64,000 bases of DNA from Flavobacteriaceae bacterium. GTDB taxonomy: Bacteria > Bacteroidota > Bacteroidia > Flavobacteriales > Flavobacteriaceae. Within the stretch, counting starts at the first letter, position 1; each line of letters starts with the position of its first letter. Shown here piece after piece: positions 27,871 through 35,318 of the stretch. The notes under the pieces were generated by a model, which saw only the letters and a list, made by a program, of their open reading frames with translations, was not told the DNA's origin and searched no databases. Both the position numbers and the translations under genes were made by a program. The stretch spans positions 186,001 through 250,000 of the forward strand of contig JAHEET010000005.1 of NCBI GenBank assembly GCA_024640565.1, given 5' to 3'.

Positions 27871-30648
27871 TTAGTTTATTTTTGATTTAAACTTATAACT
27901 ACCAGGTTGCACTAACAACTCAAATATATCTCCAGCATTTTTTATTAATTTTATATTTATATTTTCTTTAAACGTATTTTCATCTAATACTAATTCTTGC
28001 TTAGTATCTCCTGGAATAATCACTTTAGCAGTTGTATTAGGAGGAATAACAACATTCAGTTGAAATTCATTTCCATTCATTTTCCAAGAAGAAACTATTT
28101 TTCCATAAGGCGAATTCACACTTGCTTCAGCAGAAGTTAAAGGTTGTCTTACTTGTGGTGCAATTTTAATTTGCTTGTATCCAGCTTCTAAAGGTGCAAT
28201 ACCACCAACACGTTCATACATCCACTCACCAATTGCCCCATATGCATAATGATTTAAGCTATTCATGCTCATAGGATTATATCCTTCTTTCTTGCTATAA
28301 CTATTCCAGCGTTCCCAAATAGTTGTGGCACCTTGATTGATAGAGTAAAACCAAGATGGATAGGTTTCGTTAAATAATAGTTTGTACATTAAATCGACCT
28401 CGCCCATTTCATCTAATACTTTAGACAATAATGGTGTTCCTAAAAAACCAGTTCTTAAATGATTGTCTGCATCTTGTAACTTTCTTAATAAATTATTTTG
28501 TGCATTATTTATCTTGTTATCTGGTAACAAACGGAATGCTAAAGCCAATAAATAAGAAGTTTGTGTTTCTGTAACTCCTTTTATGGTTCCAGTTTCATCA
28601 AAAAACTTGTTGTCAAAAGCAGTAGCAACAGTTTTGTACAATGCTTCATATTTTGCTTGTTCTTCGGTTTTTCCTAATACTTGTGCTGCTTGTGCTGTTA
28701 ATTTAGCTGAATGTGCAAAAAATGCAGTACCAATTAAATTTCTTGAAGTATCACCTGTGTTTTTTCCACTTTCTGGATAAGGCTGTAACCAATCTGAAAA
28801 CGACATCATATTAGATATGTATTTGTTAGATTTTTTCTGATGATAACCAACCCATTGTTTCATCATCTCAAAATTATCTTCTAAAAAACCAACATCTCCA
28901 GTTCGCATATAAATTTTCCAAGGAATAATTGTAGCAACATCTCCCCAACCAGAACTTGCAATTTTATTACCTCTACTATCTGGAACCGTCCAAGGAATTG
29001 CGCCATCTTCTAATTGTGCTTCTCGAACACTTTGCAACCAACTTGCCCAAAATTTATAAACATCTGCATTAAACATTGATGTTGGTCCAAAAACTTGTGC
29101 GTCACCTGTCCAACCTAAACGCTCATTTCTTTGTGGGCAATCTGTTGGGATATCTAAAAAGTTACCTCGTAAACCCCAAACAATATTACTTTGTAATTGA
29201 TTTAATTTTTGATGAGAAGATGTAAATGTTCCATTTTCATCAAAATCTGAATATTGAACAATACCAGTTACCCAATCTTTAGAAACTTCTTTTGAAGCAT
29301 CAAAACCACTTAATTCTACAAATCGAAATCCGTGAAACGTAAATTTAGGCATATACTCTATTTCTCCATCTTTTGATGCGATGTAATAATCTGTGGAATG
29401 TGCACTTCTATAATTTTTAGTGTAAAAAGTTCCATCTGGAGAGAGCATTTCTGCAAATCTAATTTTAAGAGTATCTCCTTTTTTCATAGGTACTTTTACC
29501 AAAGAAACACCTACCATATTTTGGTTTAAGTCAAAAATTAAAGTTCCATCTTTTTTAGTAATTTCAGTTGGTGTTAATTTTATTTTGCCCTTAACAGTTG
29601 TATGCCTTTTGGGCTCTAATTTTACATTATTAGCAATATTTTCTACTTCAACACTAGTCCAGTTGCTATCATCAAAATTATTAGTTGACCAATTCGGCAT
29701 TATTAAATTGGCATCATAAATTTCTCCATCATAAATTTCTGAAAACTGTAATGGTCCATTTGTACTTCCCTTCCAAGATTCATCAGAAATAATTGTTTTT
29801 TTAGAACCATTTTTCATTTCTAATTCTAATTGGCATACTATTTTAGGTGAAATTGTATTATCCCAAGGTGTTGTTCCCCATAATAATCTACCAGAATACC
29901 AACCAGAAGCCAATTCTACACCAATGATATTTTGTCCAGATTCTATAAAATTCGTAACATCATAAGTTAGTGTTTCAATGCGTTTATCATAGGTTGTAAA
30001 ACCAGGAGACATTGCGTCATCACTTATATTTTCTCCATTTATAGAAACATCAAAAACACCTTTTGCAGTAATGTATAATCTTGCAGAAGCAACATCATTT
30101 GATAATTCAAATCCTTTTCTTAAATATTGAGGTTTGTGAATTAATACTTTACCTCTGCCTCTTAAACTGTCTTTTGCCGTATTTAAACCCACCCATTTTG
30201 CTTGCCAATCTTTATTTTTCAGTAATCCTAATTCAAAATGATTGATTTCACTCCAAATTGAAGTTTCACTATTTTGATTCCAATATTTTACTTGCCAATA
30301 TACTTTTTGACGAGATTGTAATGTTTTACCATTATATTTTACCCAAGTAGATTGGTTAGATTCTTGTTTTTTAGAGTCCCACAAATCAGCATTATTTGGT
30401 AACAAATCTGGGCTACTAGCTACTACTATTTGATATGCTGATTGGCTTTTATTATCTTCGAAAACAGGTAACTGCCAAGAAAATGTTGGATTGGCGTCGT
30501 AAAACCCAATAGGATTTTCAAAACCTTCTGAAATTGTTAAATCAGTTGCGCTTTGCAATATACCTCTAGACTCACAAGATGTTATACTCAAAAAAACAAA
30601 AGTGCTTAACGCCGATAAAAAATAGTTGAAAATTGATTTTTTAAACAT
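27871..30648 (-). CDS. GH78 alpha-L-rhamnosidase, lipoprotein
   Basis: A 925-residue protein with a lipoprotein signal (LSITSC). The Ig-like N-terminal domain has NPTFSWQLP and QSAYQIVVASS. A galactose-binding domain follows, and then the (alpha/alpha)6 barrel. The general acid is the Glu of DCPQRNERLGWTGDAQ near residue 507, and the candidate base is in GATTIWERWNS near residue 778. A beta-sandwich domain closes the protein (VNSPYGKIVSSW, VIPPNTTAKVIIP). It removes alpha-L-rhamnosyl ends. It is first in its operon, followed by two sulfatases, which fits stepwise desulfation and de-rhamnosylation in the periplasm. Promoter at 30684-30728. Confidence 0.9.
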   Translation of the reverse strand: MFKKSIFNYFLSALSTFVFLSITSCESRGILQSATDLTISEGFENPIGFYDANPTFSWQLPVFEDNKSQSAYQIVVASSPDLLPNNADLWDSKKQESNQSTWVKYNGKTLQSRQKVYWQVKYWNQNSETSIWSEINHFELGLLKNKDWQAKWVGLNTAKDSLRGRGKVLIHKPQYLRKGFELSNDVASARLYITAKGVFDVSINGENISDDAMSPGFTTYDKRIETLTYDVTNFIESGQNIIGVELASGWYSGRLLWGTTPWDNTISPKIVCQLELEMKNGSKKTIISDESWKGSTNGPLQFSEIYDGEIYDANLIMPNWSTNNFDDSNWTSVEVENIANNVKLEPKRHTTVKGKIKLTPTEITKKDGTLIFDLNQNMVGVSLVKVPMKKGDTLKIRFAEMLSPDGTFYTKNYRSAHSTDYYIASKDGEIEYMPKFTFHGFRFVELSGFDASKEVSKDWVTGIVQYSDFDENGTFTSSHQKLNQLQSNIVWGLRGNFLDIPTDCPQRNERLGWTGDAQVFGPTSMFNADVYKFWASWLQSVREAQLEDGAIPWTVPDSRGNKIASSGWGDVATIIPWKIYMRTGDVGFLEDNFEMMKQWVGYHQKKSNKYISNMMSFSDWLQPYPESGKNTGDTSRNLIGTAFFAHSAKLTAQAAQVLGKTEEQAKYEALYKTVATAFDNKFFDETGTIKGVTETQTSYLLALAFRLLPDNKINNAQNNLLRKLQDADNHLRTGFLGTPLLSKVLDEMGEVDLMYKLLFNETYPSWFYSINQGATTIWERWNSYSKKEGYNPMSMNSLNHYAYGAIGEWMYERVGGIAPLEAGYKQIKIAPQVRQPLTSAEASVNSPYGKIVSSWKMNGNEFQLNVVIPPNTTAKVIIPGDTKQELVLDENTFKENINIKLIKNAGDIFELLVQPGSYKFKSKIN

Positions 30649-30683
30649 GATTTAAAGTTTAGTTTGTAATATTTCAGTATGTC

Positions 30684-30728
30684 CTAAAGTGCATAATTTC
30701 TAAAAAAAAACTATCCTGTACTGTCTCG
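30684..30728 (-). promoter_or_regulatory. Locus-type promoter for the GH78-sulfatase-sulfatase operon
   Basis: Minus strand: ACAGTACAGGATA, 20 bp, then CACTTTAG (30684-30691), a weaker -7 box. The element itself is a full consensus match. It lies 36 bp upstream of the GH78 start. Confidence 0.7.
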
Positions 30729-30768
30729 ATTTTATAGATTGGAATAATGTACTAAACTAACTCCATAA

Positions 30769-30803
30769 AGAAAGCTAGAAATTTTAAAACATCTAGCTTC
30801 TTT
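30769..30803 (-). terminator. Hairpin terminator after the 861-residue BNR protein gene
   Basis: The stem AAGCTAGA/TCTAGCTT extends with A-T pairs past one mismatch. On the minus strand it is followed by TTTCTTTATGG. It begins about 24 bp past the stop at 30827 and precedes the GH78 promoter. Confidence 0.45.
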
Positions 30804-30826
30804 TGCAATAAAATATGTTTTGTTCT

Positions 30827-33412
30827 TTATTTAATCATTATTTTAGAATGGAAAACTCTTTGGTTATCATCTGTAACTTTTATTAGATATAAACCTGATT
30901 TAAATTGACCATTATTTTTAATATCTATTCTATTAGAAGTCATCTTGTCTTGGTAAACAATCTTACCTAGCATATTGTAAATAGAAATATTGGCATTAGT
31001 ATCATTAGTTAGTAAAATTGTATACTCATCCTTAGCTGGGTTTGGATAAATCTTTGCTAAGAAGGAGTTGTTCTCAAACTCTTCAGTGCTTAATGTTTGA
31101 ACAAGAATATAACGAAGTGGGCTAATTGTACCCCCATTTTGAAACCGTACTTGATCACCTGCTGCCGTTGGAGTTAAACTATATCTTAAGTTTCCTTGTC
31201 CTGGAGGTTTTGCGAACAATGCATTGTTTCCAGCGCCAGTCCAACCAGTCGCTTTTCTTCTTTGAAACTGGTCATAACCGTAGTTTTCATCACCTGTATC
31301 ACTTATCGGCACACCAGTTCTAGCGTTAACTCTAATTTCAGGATCTGATCCAGACCCATCATAAGTTGATTGATCTACAATCATAGTCCATAGTCCAGCA
31401 CCAAGTGCAGAGAGGTCTGCTGTAATTTCTACATACCCGCTAGAAGCTGGTTGTCTATGGTTTGTTACAGTCCAAAGTTGTGTTGCTTCAGCAGGTGCTG
31501 TCGTTATTTCTGCAGACCACTCTAACTGGCCTGTAGCGACATTAATGGTCATATAAAGTTCACTTCCAGCCAAACCACATGTTGCAATCTTATAAACACC
31601 AGGTTCATGCCATAGTTCAGGACATGGTTGATCTGTAGGATCAAAAACTTGAATATTAACAGTAATTTCGTTGGAAGATACTGTTTCATTATTCGCATTA
31701 TAAGCTACTGCTTGAACAGTATAAGCGCCTTCAGTATCTGGTGTCCAATCTAAAGCATATGGCTCTGTTGTATCCTCTCCAAATAATCCACCATTAACTA
31801 GAAACTCTACTTTAGAAATACTTCCATTTTCATCTACTGCATCTGCAGAAATTTGTATTATTTCACCTACATCGTATGATTCACCATCAGATGGAGATGT
31901 TAGCGATACTCTAAATGGCTCTTGAACAATATCTAAATCTATGACTTGAAGGTATAAAGGTTGTGCACTACCAGATGCATTTTCCATCATATAATAATAT
32001 AATTTACCATCAGCTATATGAACTTGACCGTGATCAAAGGTTTTACCAGTTGTAGCCTGATATACTGTTGTGAAATTATTAGTTCCGCCTGCCGTTTTCT
32101 GAACTTTGACTCTACCATTACTTAAACTAATGATAAATACATCATCTCCTGCAGTATAAATGGCGTCGGCGCCCGAAAAATTTTCTGACGTTATAAAATC
32201 ACTAACACCTGCCGGTTTATAAGTATGTAAATTCTTGGTAACATTAAATTCATTGTCCTTTACCCTACTAATAACATGGACGTCACCATTATCGGTAACG
32301 GTCCAGTCAAAACCTTGTAAGATATAAACCTGATTCACCTGTGTCGTTTGCACATAATCTCCAGGTTCCATGACTTTTATAAAATCTGCATTGTATAGTG
32401 GTAGACTAAAACTCTGTCCTTGATGATTCTTCCAATTTGATGCACCTGTTTGATCATCGGAATATGCATAATAAACTCCGTTTTGCAATTGGAACTCATC
32501 ATTGCTATTAGCAGATCTTCTTTGGAAACCGATACGCATTTTGCCATTTGCATACTTTATACTGCCATAAAGTCCCCAATTATAAGTAATACCAGGTTGA
32601 TTACTAGCGTTTAGTGCATTAAAATCCGTGAAATTAGACCAAGTTGATGTGTTGGCATCATATTTAGAAAACTTGAACAGACCATTAGTATGCCCGCCTT
32701 CTCGCATATTCATTAATAGATCTCCTGCATCGTTTAAAAAGAACTTTGGATACGTTAAACCATCAAATTCGCTTTGAGGAATACTTCCTGTTAGCATTAA
32801 ATGTTTATACCCACCTGTTCCATTTTGAACAAATTTATCTAAGGTAAATTCTGTATCAGAAAGCGATGCTGCATTAGAAACAGAATAGGAATATCTGAAG
32901 TAGTCATTAGCCAAACTTCCGTCTGAAGGTCTTGTTGCACTGTATGCATGCATATCATACAGTAGGTGTATTGTTCCATTTAAAGGGCTTATACCAACTG
33001 CAATGGTATTGTGCGATTCTCCAAGCCACCATTTGTTTTGAAAGCCAGTATGTGTGTGAGGAAACTCTATAGTAGCCATGGTACCAGTAACAGTATTGTA
33101 TCTGGTTAACATCACATGCCTATCCATTTTTCCACCACGATACCATGTCATAAAAACATAATCTCCATATGTCTTTATACAATCTCCATGAGCAGAAATA
33201 TTACGTCCAAAAACATAATCGTAAGAGGTTGTACTACCATTATCTGAAGATGTATTAGCGACCTTACTGCCATTAAAATGCAACCCATAATCAGTTATTT
33301 TCACTTCATTTTCTAGAACTACCTGTGCAACGTTTATTTGAACTAGGAATAGCGTAAAAAGAATACAAAAGTTTTTCACTATTAATCTTATATTAATGGT
33401 AATTTTATTCAT
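30827..33412 (-). CDS. Secreted BNR-4 propeller protein with Ig domain, binding-like module and T9SS tail; candidate polysaccharide lyase
   Basis: An 861-residue exported protein. After a signal peptide ending QINVAQ, a propeller domain of about 450 residues carries repeated strands (YVFGRNISAHGDCI, WWLGESHNTIAVGI, GTIHLLYDMHAYS, YPKFFLNDAGDLLMNMREGG, GFDWTVTDNGDVHVIS). These are BNR-4 features shared with ulvan lyases, but divergent from the 14356-15771 protein. An Ig-like domain follows (VSLTSPSDGESY to NEITVNI, about 500-590). Next is a module of about 170 residues (CPELWHEPGVYKIATCG to RYILVQ). A T9SS type A tail ends it (IYPNPAKDEY). The module is repeated almost unchanged in the gene at 34020-34883. 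Lyase activity is inferred from fold family and context. Own promoter at 33533-33578. Confidence 0.65.
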   Translation of the reverse strand: MNKITINIRLIVKNFCILFTLFLVQINVAQVVLENEVKITDYGLHFNGSKVANTSSDNGSTTSYDYVFGRNISAHGDCIKTYGDYVFMTWYRGGKMDRHVMLTRYNTVTGTMATIEFPHTHTGFQNKWWLGESHNTIAVGISPLNGTIHLLYDMHAYSATRPSDGSLANDYFRYSYSVSNAASLSDTEFTLDKFVQNGTGGYKHLMLTGSIPQSEFDGLTYPKFFLNDAGDLLMNMREGGHTNGLFKFSKYDANTSTWSNFTDFNALNASNQPGITYNWGLYGSIKYANGKMRIGFQRRSANSNDEFQLQNGVYYAYSDDQTGASNWKNHQGQSFSLPLYNADFIKVMEPGDYVQTTQVNQVYILQGFDWTVTDNGDVHVISRVKDNEFNVTKNLHTYKPAGVSDFITSENFSGADAIYTAGDDVFIISLSNGRVKVQKTAGGTNNFTTVYQATTGKTFDHGQVHIADGKLYYYMMENASGSAQPLYLQVIDLDIVQEPFRVSLTSPSDGESYDVGEIIQISADAVDENGSISKVEFLVNGGLFGEDTTEPYALDWTPDTEGAYTVQAVAYNANNETVSSNEITVNIQVFDPTDQPCPELWHEPGVYKIATCGLAGSELYMTINVATGQLEWSAEITTAPAEATQLWTVTNHRQPASSGYVEITADLSALGAGLWTMIVDQSTYDGSGSDPEIRVNARTGVPISDTGDENYGYDQFQRRKATGWTGAGNNALFAKPPGQGNLRYSLTPTAAGDQVRFQNGGTISPLRYILVQTLSTEEFENNSFLAKIYPNPAKDEYTILLTNDTNANISIYNMLGKIVYQDKMTSNRIDIKNNGQFKSGLYLIKVTDDNQRVFHSKIMIK
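31070..31635 (-). repeat. Duplicated module, copy 1 (inside the BNR protein gene)
   Basis: This stretch codes for the roughly 170-residue module and is nearly identical at the DNA level to 34260-34810. Examples are the shared runs around TTTCCTTGTCCTGGAGGTTT and the stretch coding for YDQFQRRKATGW. High nucleotide identity over 500 bp points to a recent duplication or ongoing gene conversion. Confidence 0.8.
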
Positions 33413-33507
33413 TTTTTTTTACCTTTTTAACATGTTAAATTTATATTAATTAATTGATATTTAATTATTTACTTTTTTTTCAGGCGATTGCCTTAGTCAT
33501 ACCTAAT

Positions 33508-33520
33508 CCCTCTATGAGGG
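33508..33520 (-). other. Small hairpin in the leader of the BNR protein gene
   Basis: CCCTCATAGAGGG on the minus strand is a perfect 5-bp stem with a 3-nt loop. It lies in the roughly 115-nt leader between the -7 box at 33533 and the start codon at 33412. A six-codon reading frame (ATGACTAAGGCAATCGCCTGA region, MTKAIA) follows it. A regulatory role is possible but unsupported. Confidence 0.3.
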
Positions 33521-33532
33521 TTTCACTAAACA

Positions 33533-33578
33533 ATAAAATAAGTTAATTATCACTATAGAGTGTCCTGTTCTTTACTGT
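33533..33578 (-). promoter_or_regulatory. Locus-type promoter for the 861-residue BNR protein
   Basis: Minus strand: AGAACAGGACA, 20 bp, then TATTTTAT (33533-33540). The element is one of the weaker matches (GGACA for GGATA). The implied leader to the start codon at 33412 is about 115 nt. Confidence 0.6.
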
Positions 33579-33596
33579 AAAATCGTTAAACAGCAT

Positions 33597-33911
33597 CTAT
33601 TCCATATAGAACAGTTCTTCTAAAGGAATAGAAATTGGCGAATTATCTGAGTTTGTTTCCATGATATCTGACATAAAAGCCCACCATTTTTTTACGATTA
33701 GATTATTAGCTAAATCTTGAGAACCTCCCTCTTCAGAAACTTTTTGAAAAGCAAATAAAGTACTTGTTTCTTCATCTAAAAAAATAGAATACTCACTAAT
33801 ACCATTGGACTTTAAAAGTGTTTTGAGTTCTGGCCATAATTTATCATGCCGCTTTTTGTAAGCTTCCTTTTGTCCTTTGTTCAGCTTCATTTTAAATGCT
33901 AATCTATGCAT
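33597..33911 (-). CDS. rhaM: L-rhamnose mutarotase
   Basis: A 104-residue cytosolic enzyme that interconverts the alpha and beta anomers of L-rhamnose, feeding the isomerase. The start MHRLAFKMKL is typical of the family. Tyr18 and His22 (AYKKRHDKLWPEL) fall at the same positions as the catalytic pair of E. coli RhaM, and the C-terminal KWWAFMSDIM segment supplies the paired tryptophans. It lies more than 25 kb from the rest of the rhamnose pathway. It follows the stand-alone module gene after 108 bp, with a hairpin between. Its expression may depend on read-through past that hairpin. Confidence 0.92.
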   Translation of the reverse strand: MHRLAFKMKLNKGQKEAYKKRHDKLWPELKTLLKSNGISEYSIFLDEETSTLFAFQKVSEEGGSQDLANNLIVKKWWAFMSDIMETNSDNSPISIPLEELFYME

Positions 33912-33946
33912 TTTAACTCCTTTTTTAATAATTATTATTAAAACAA

Positions 33947-33984
33947 ATCATCCCACCTTTTACTGTTATAAAAGATGGGATGAT
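33947..33984 (-). terminator. Hairpin between the module gene and rhaM
   Basis: Arms at 33947-33962 and 33969-33984 form a 16-bp stem with one G-U wobble in the minus-strand RNA. TTTGTTTT follows. It ends the transcript of the module gene, or it works as a partial terminator setting the level of rhaM. No other promoter for rhaM is visible. Confidence 0.65.
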
Positions 33985-34019
33985 CTTAAAAAAAACATTT
34001 TATATTAACTATGTAATAC

Positions 34020-34883
34020 TTATTCTTTTATTATTTTTCTGGTAAAGCTCGCACCATTTTCTCCCTCTAATTTTACAATGTATAAACCACTATTTAGTGA
34101 ACTTAGATTTATATTGATTGAAGTTTTGTCATATGATGGATTATTTGTAATTACTTGTTTTCCAAGTAAGTCATACACAGAAATTTGCTTAATACTTTGA
34201 TTTAAGCCCTCTATTGTTAATACATCTTTTACAGGGTTATTAATGACAAGTGAACTTGTATCAAACTCTTTTGTACTTAATGAAGCTACAAAAATGAAAC
34301 GAATATCGTTAATTGCACCTCCATTTTGAAACAGTACTTGATCACCTGCTGCCGTAGGAGCCACACTATATCTAAAGTTTCCTTGTCCTGGAGGTTTCGC
34401 GAACAATGCATTGTTTCCATCGCCAGACCAACCAGTCGCTTTTCTTCTTTGAAACTGGTCATAACCGTAGTTTGCATCACTTGTATCAGCTATAGGATCA
34501 CCAGTTCTAGCGTTAATTCTGATTTCAGTATCTGTTCCGGGCGGATCATAAGTTGATTGATCTACAATCATGGTCCAAGACCCAGCATTAAGAGCAGAGA
34601 GGTCTGCTGTAATTTCCACATAACCAGTACCAGATGGCTCTCTATGGTCTTGTATAGTCCAAAGCTGTGTTGCATTATCGGGTGCTGTTGTTATTTCTGC
34701 AGCCCACTCTAACTGTCCTGTAGCGCCATTAATGGTCATAAAAAGTTCCGAATCCAAACCACATGTTGCAAGTTTATAAACACCTGAATCAATGAATAGT
34801 TCGGGACAATTCTGAGCATTTACTTGAAGCGCAGACATAGCTAAAAGTAAAAATGCACTAATTTTTAAAGTAATTTTTTTCAT
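34020..34883 (-). CDS. Secreted stand-alone binding-like module with T9SS tail
   Basis: A protein of about 287 residues. It starts at the ATG at 34883, not the in-frame ATG at 34916, because the -7 box at 34913-34920 overlaps the latter and a signal peptide (MKKITLKISAFLLLAMSALQVNAQ) begins at 34883. The mature protein is one module of about 170 residues (CPELFIDSGVYKLATCG to RFIFVASL), then a T9SS type A sorting domain ending TRKIIKE. The module matches the C-terminal module of the 861-residue BNR protein almost residue for residue. Repeated patterns such as ATQLWTI and TMIVDQS suggest a beta-trefoil- or lectin-like fold. No catalytic domain is present, so a surface polysaccharide-binding role is inferred. 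Confidence 0.8.
   Translation of the reverse strand: MKKITLKISAFLLLAMSALQVNAQNCPELFIDSGVYKLATCGLDSELFMTINGATGQLEWAAEITTAPDNATQLWTIQDHREPSGTGYVEITADLSALNAGSWTMIVDQSTYDPPGTDTEIRINARTGDPIADTSDANYGYDQFQRRKATGWSGDGNNALFAKPPGQGNFRYSVAPTAAGDQVLFQNGGAINDIRFIFVASLSTKEFDTSSLVINNPVKDVLTIEGLNQSIKQISVYDLLGKQVITNNPSYDKTSININLSSLNSGLYIVKLEGENGASFTRKIIKE
34260..34810 (-). repeat. Duplicated module, copy 2 (stand-alone gene)
   Basis: Counterpart of 31070-31635. Differences are mainly single-base substitutions, many of them silent, with the reading frame kept throughout. Confidence 0.8.
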
Positions 34884-34912
34884 AAGTATCTGTATATTTT
34901 TAATTAATGTAT

Positions 34913-34958
34913 GCAAGCTAAAACTAAGAATTAATTTTAGTATCCTGCACTATACTGT
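34913..34958 (-). promoter_or_regulatory. Locus-type promoter for the stand-alone module gene (and perhaps rhaM)
   Basis: Minus strand: AGTGCAGGATA, 20 bp, then TAGCTTGC (34913-34920), the same -7 variant as at 44351. It lies 29 bp before the ATG at 34883 and rules out the upstream ATG as start. Confidence 0.7.
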
Positions 34959-34982
34959 ATTATTAATTTTAATAGTAAAACA

Positions 34983-35318
34983 TTAGTTAAACAATAAACG
35001 TTTTATATTTCCATCATCCGTTTTTAAGATATACATGCCTCTAGAGAGTTTAGATAAATTAATTAACATACCGTTACCTTGTTTCACTTTAACACCTAAA
35101 ACAGAATATACTTTCCATTTTTTTGGTTGATTTAACTTAAATTTACCATCATTACTTGGAACTGGGTACACTATTAAATTATCGTTGGTAGTTTCAAAAT
35201 TATCAATACTTAAACTACCTAAGTTATTGAGCGTAACATATTCGTAAGTTGTTCCTGCGTTTCCATTTTGGAATTTTTAGCTCTAAAACCCAAAGTCCAC
35301 TTTCTAAATCAAATTCAT
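34983..35318 (-). pseudogene. C-terminal relic of a T9SS-exported protein
   Basis: After the stop of the upstream sulfatase the minus strand reads FDLESGLWVLELK. A frame change follows near 35270, and then FQNGNAGTTYEYVTLNNLGS, SIDNFETTNDN and a T9SS tail (VYPVPSNDGKFKL to IKRLLFN) ending at 34983. There is no start, signal or catalytic domain. The FQNG segment resembles the end of the duplicated module (FQNGGAINDIRF), so the parent may have been a third module-bearing protein. It is the remnant of a larger gene removed by deletion. Confidence 0.7.

Noticed and set aside
34286..34556. Frames on both strands within the duplicated module
   Set aside because: They exist in both module copies only because the DNA is duplicated; the module frame itself is the conserved one.
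34884..34916. Upstream ATG for the stand-alone module protein
   Set aside because: The -7 box of its promoter (34913-34920) overlaps this ATG, so it would lie at or before the transcription start.
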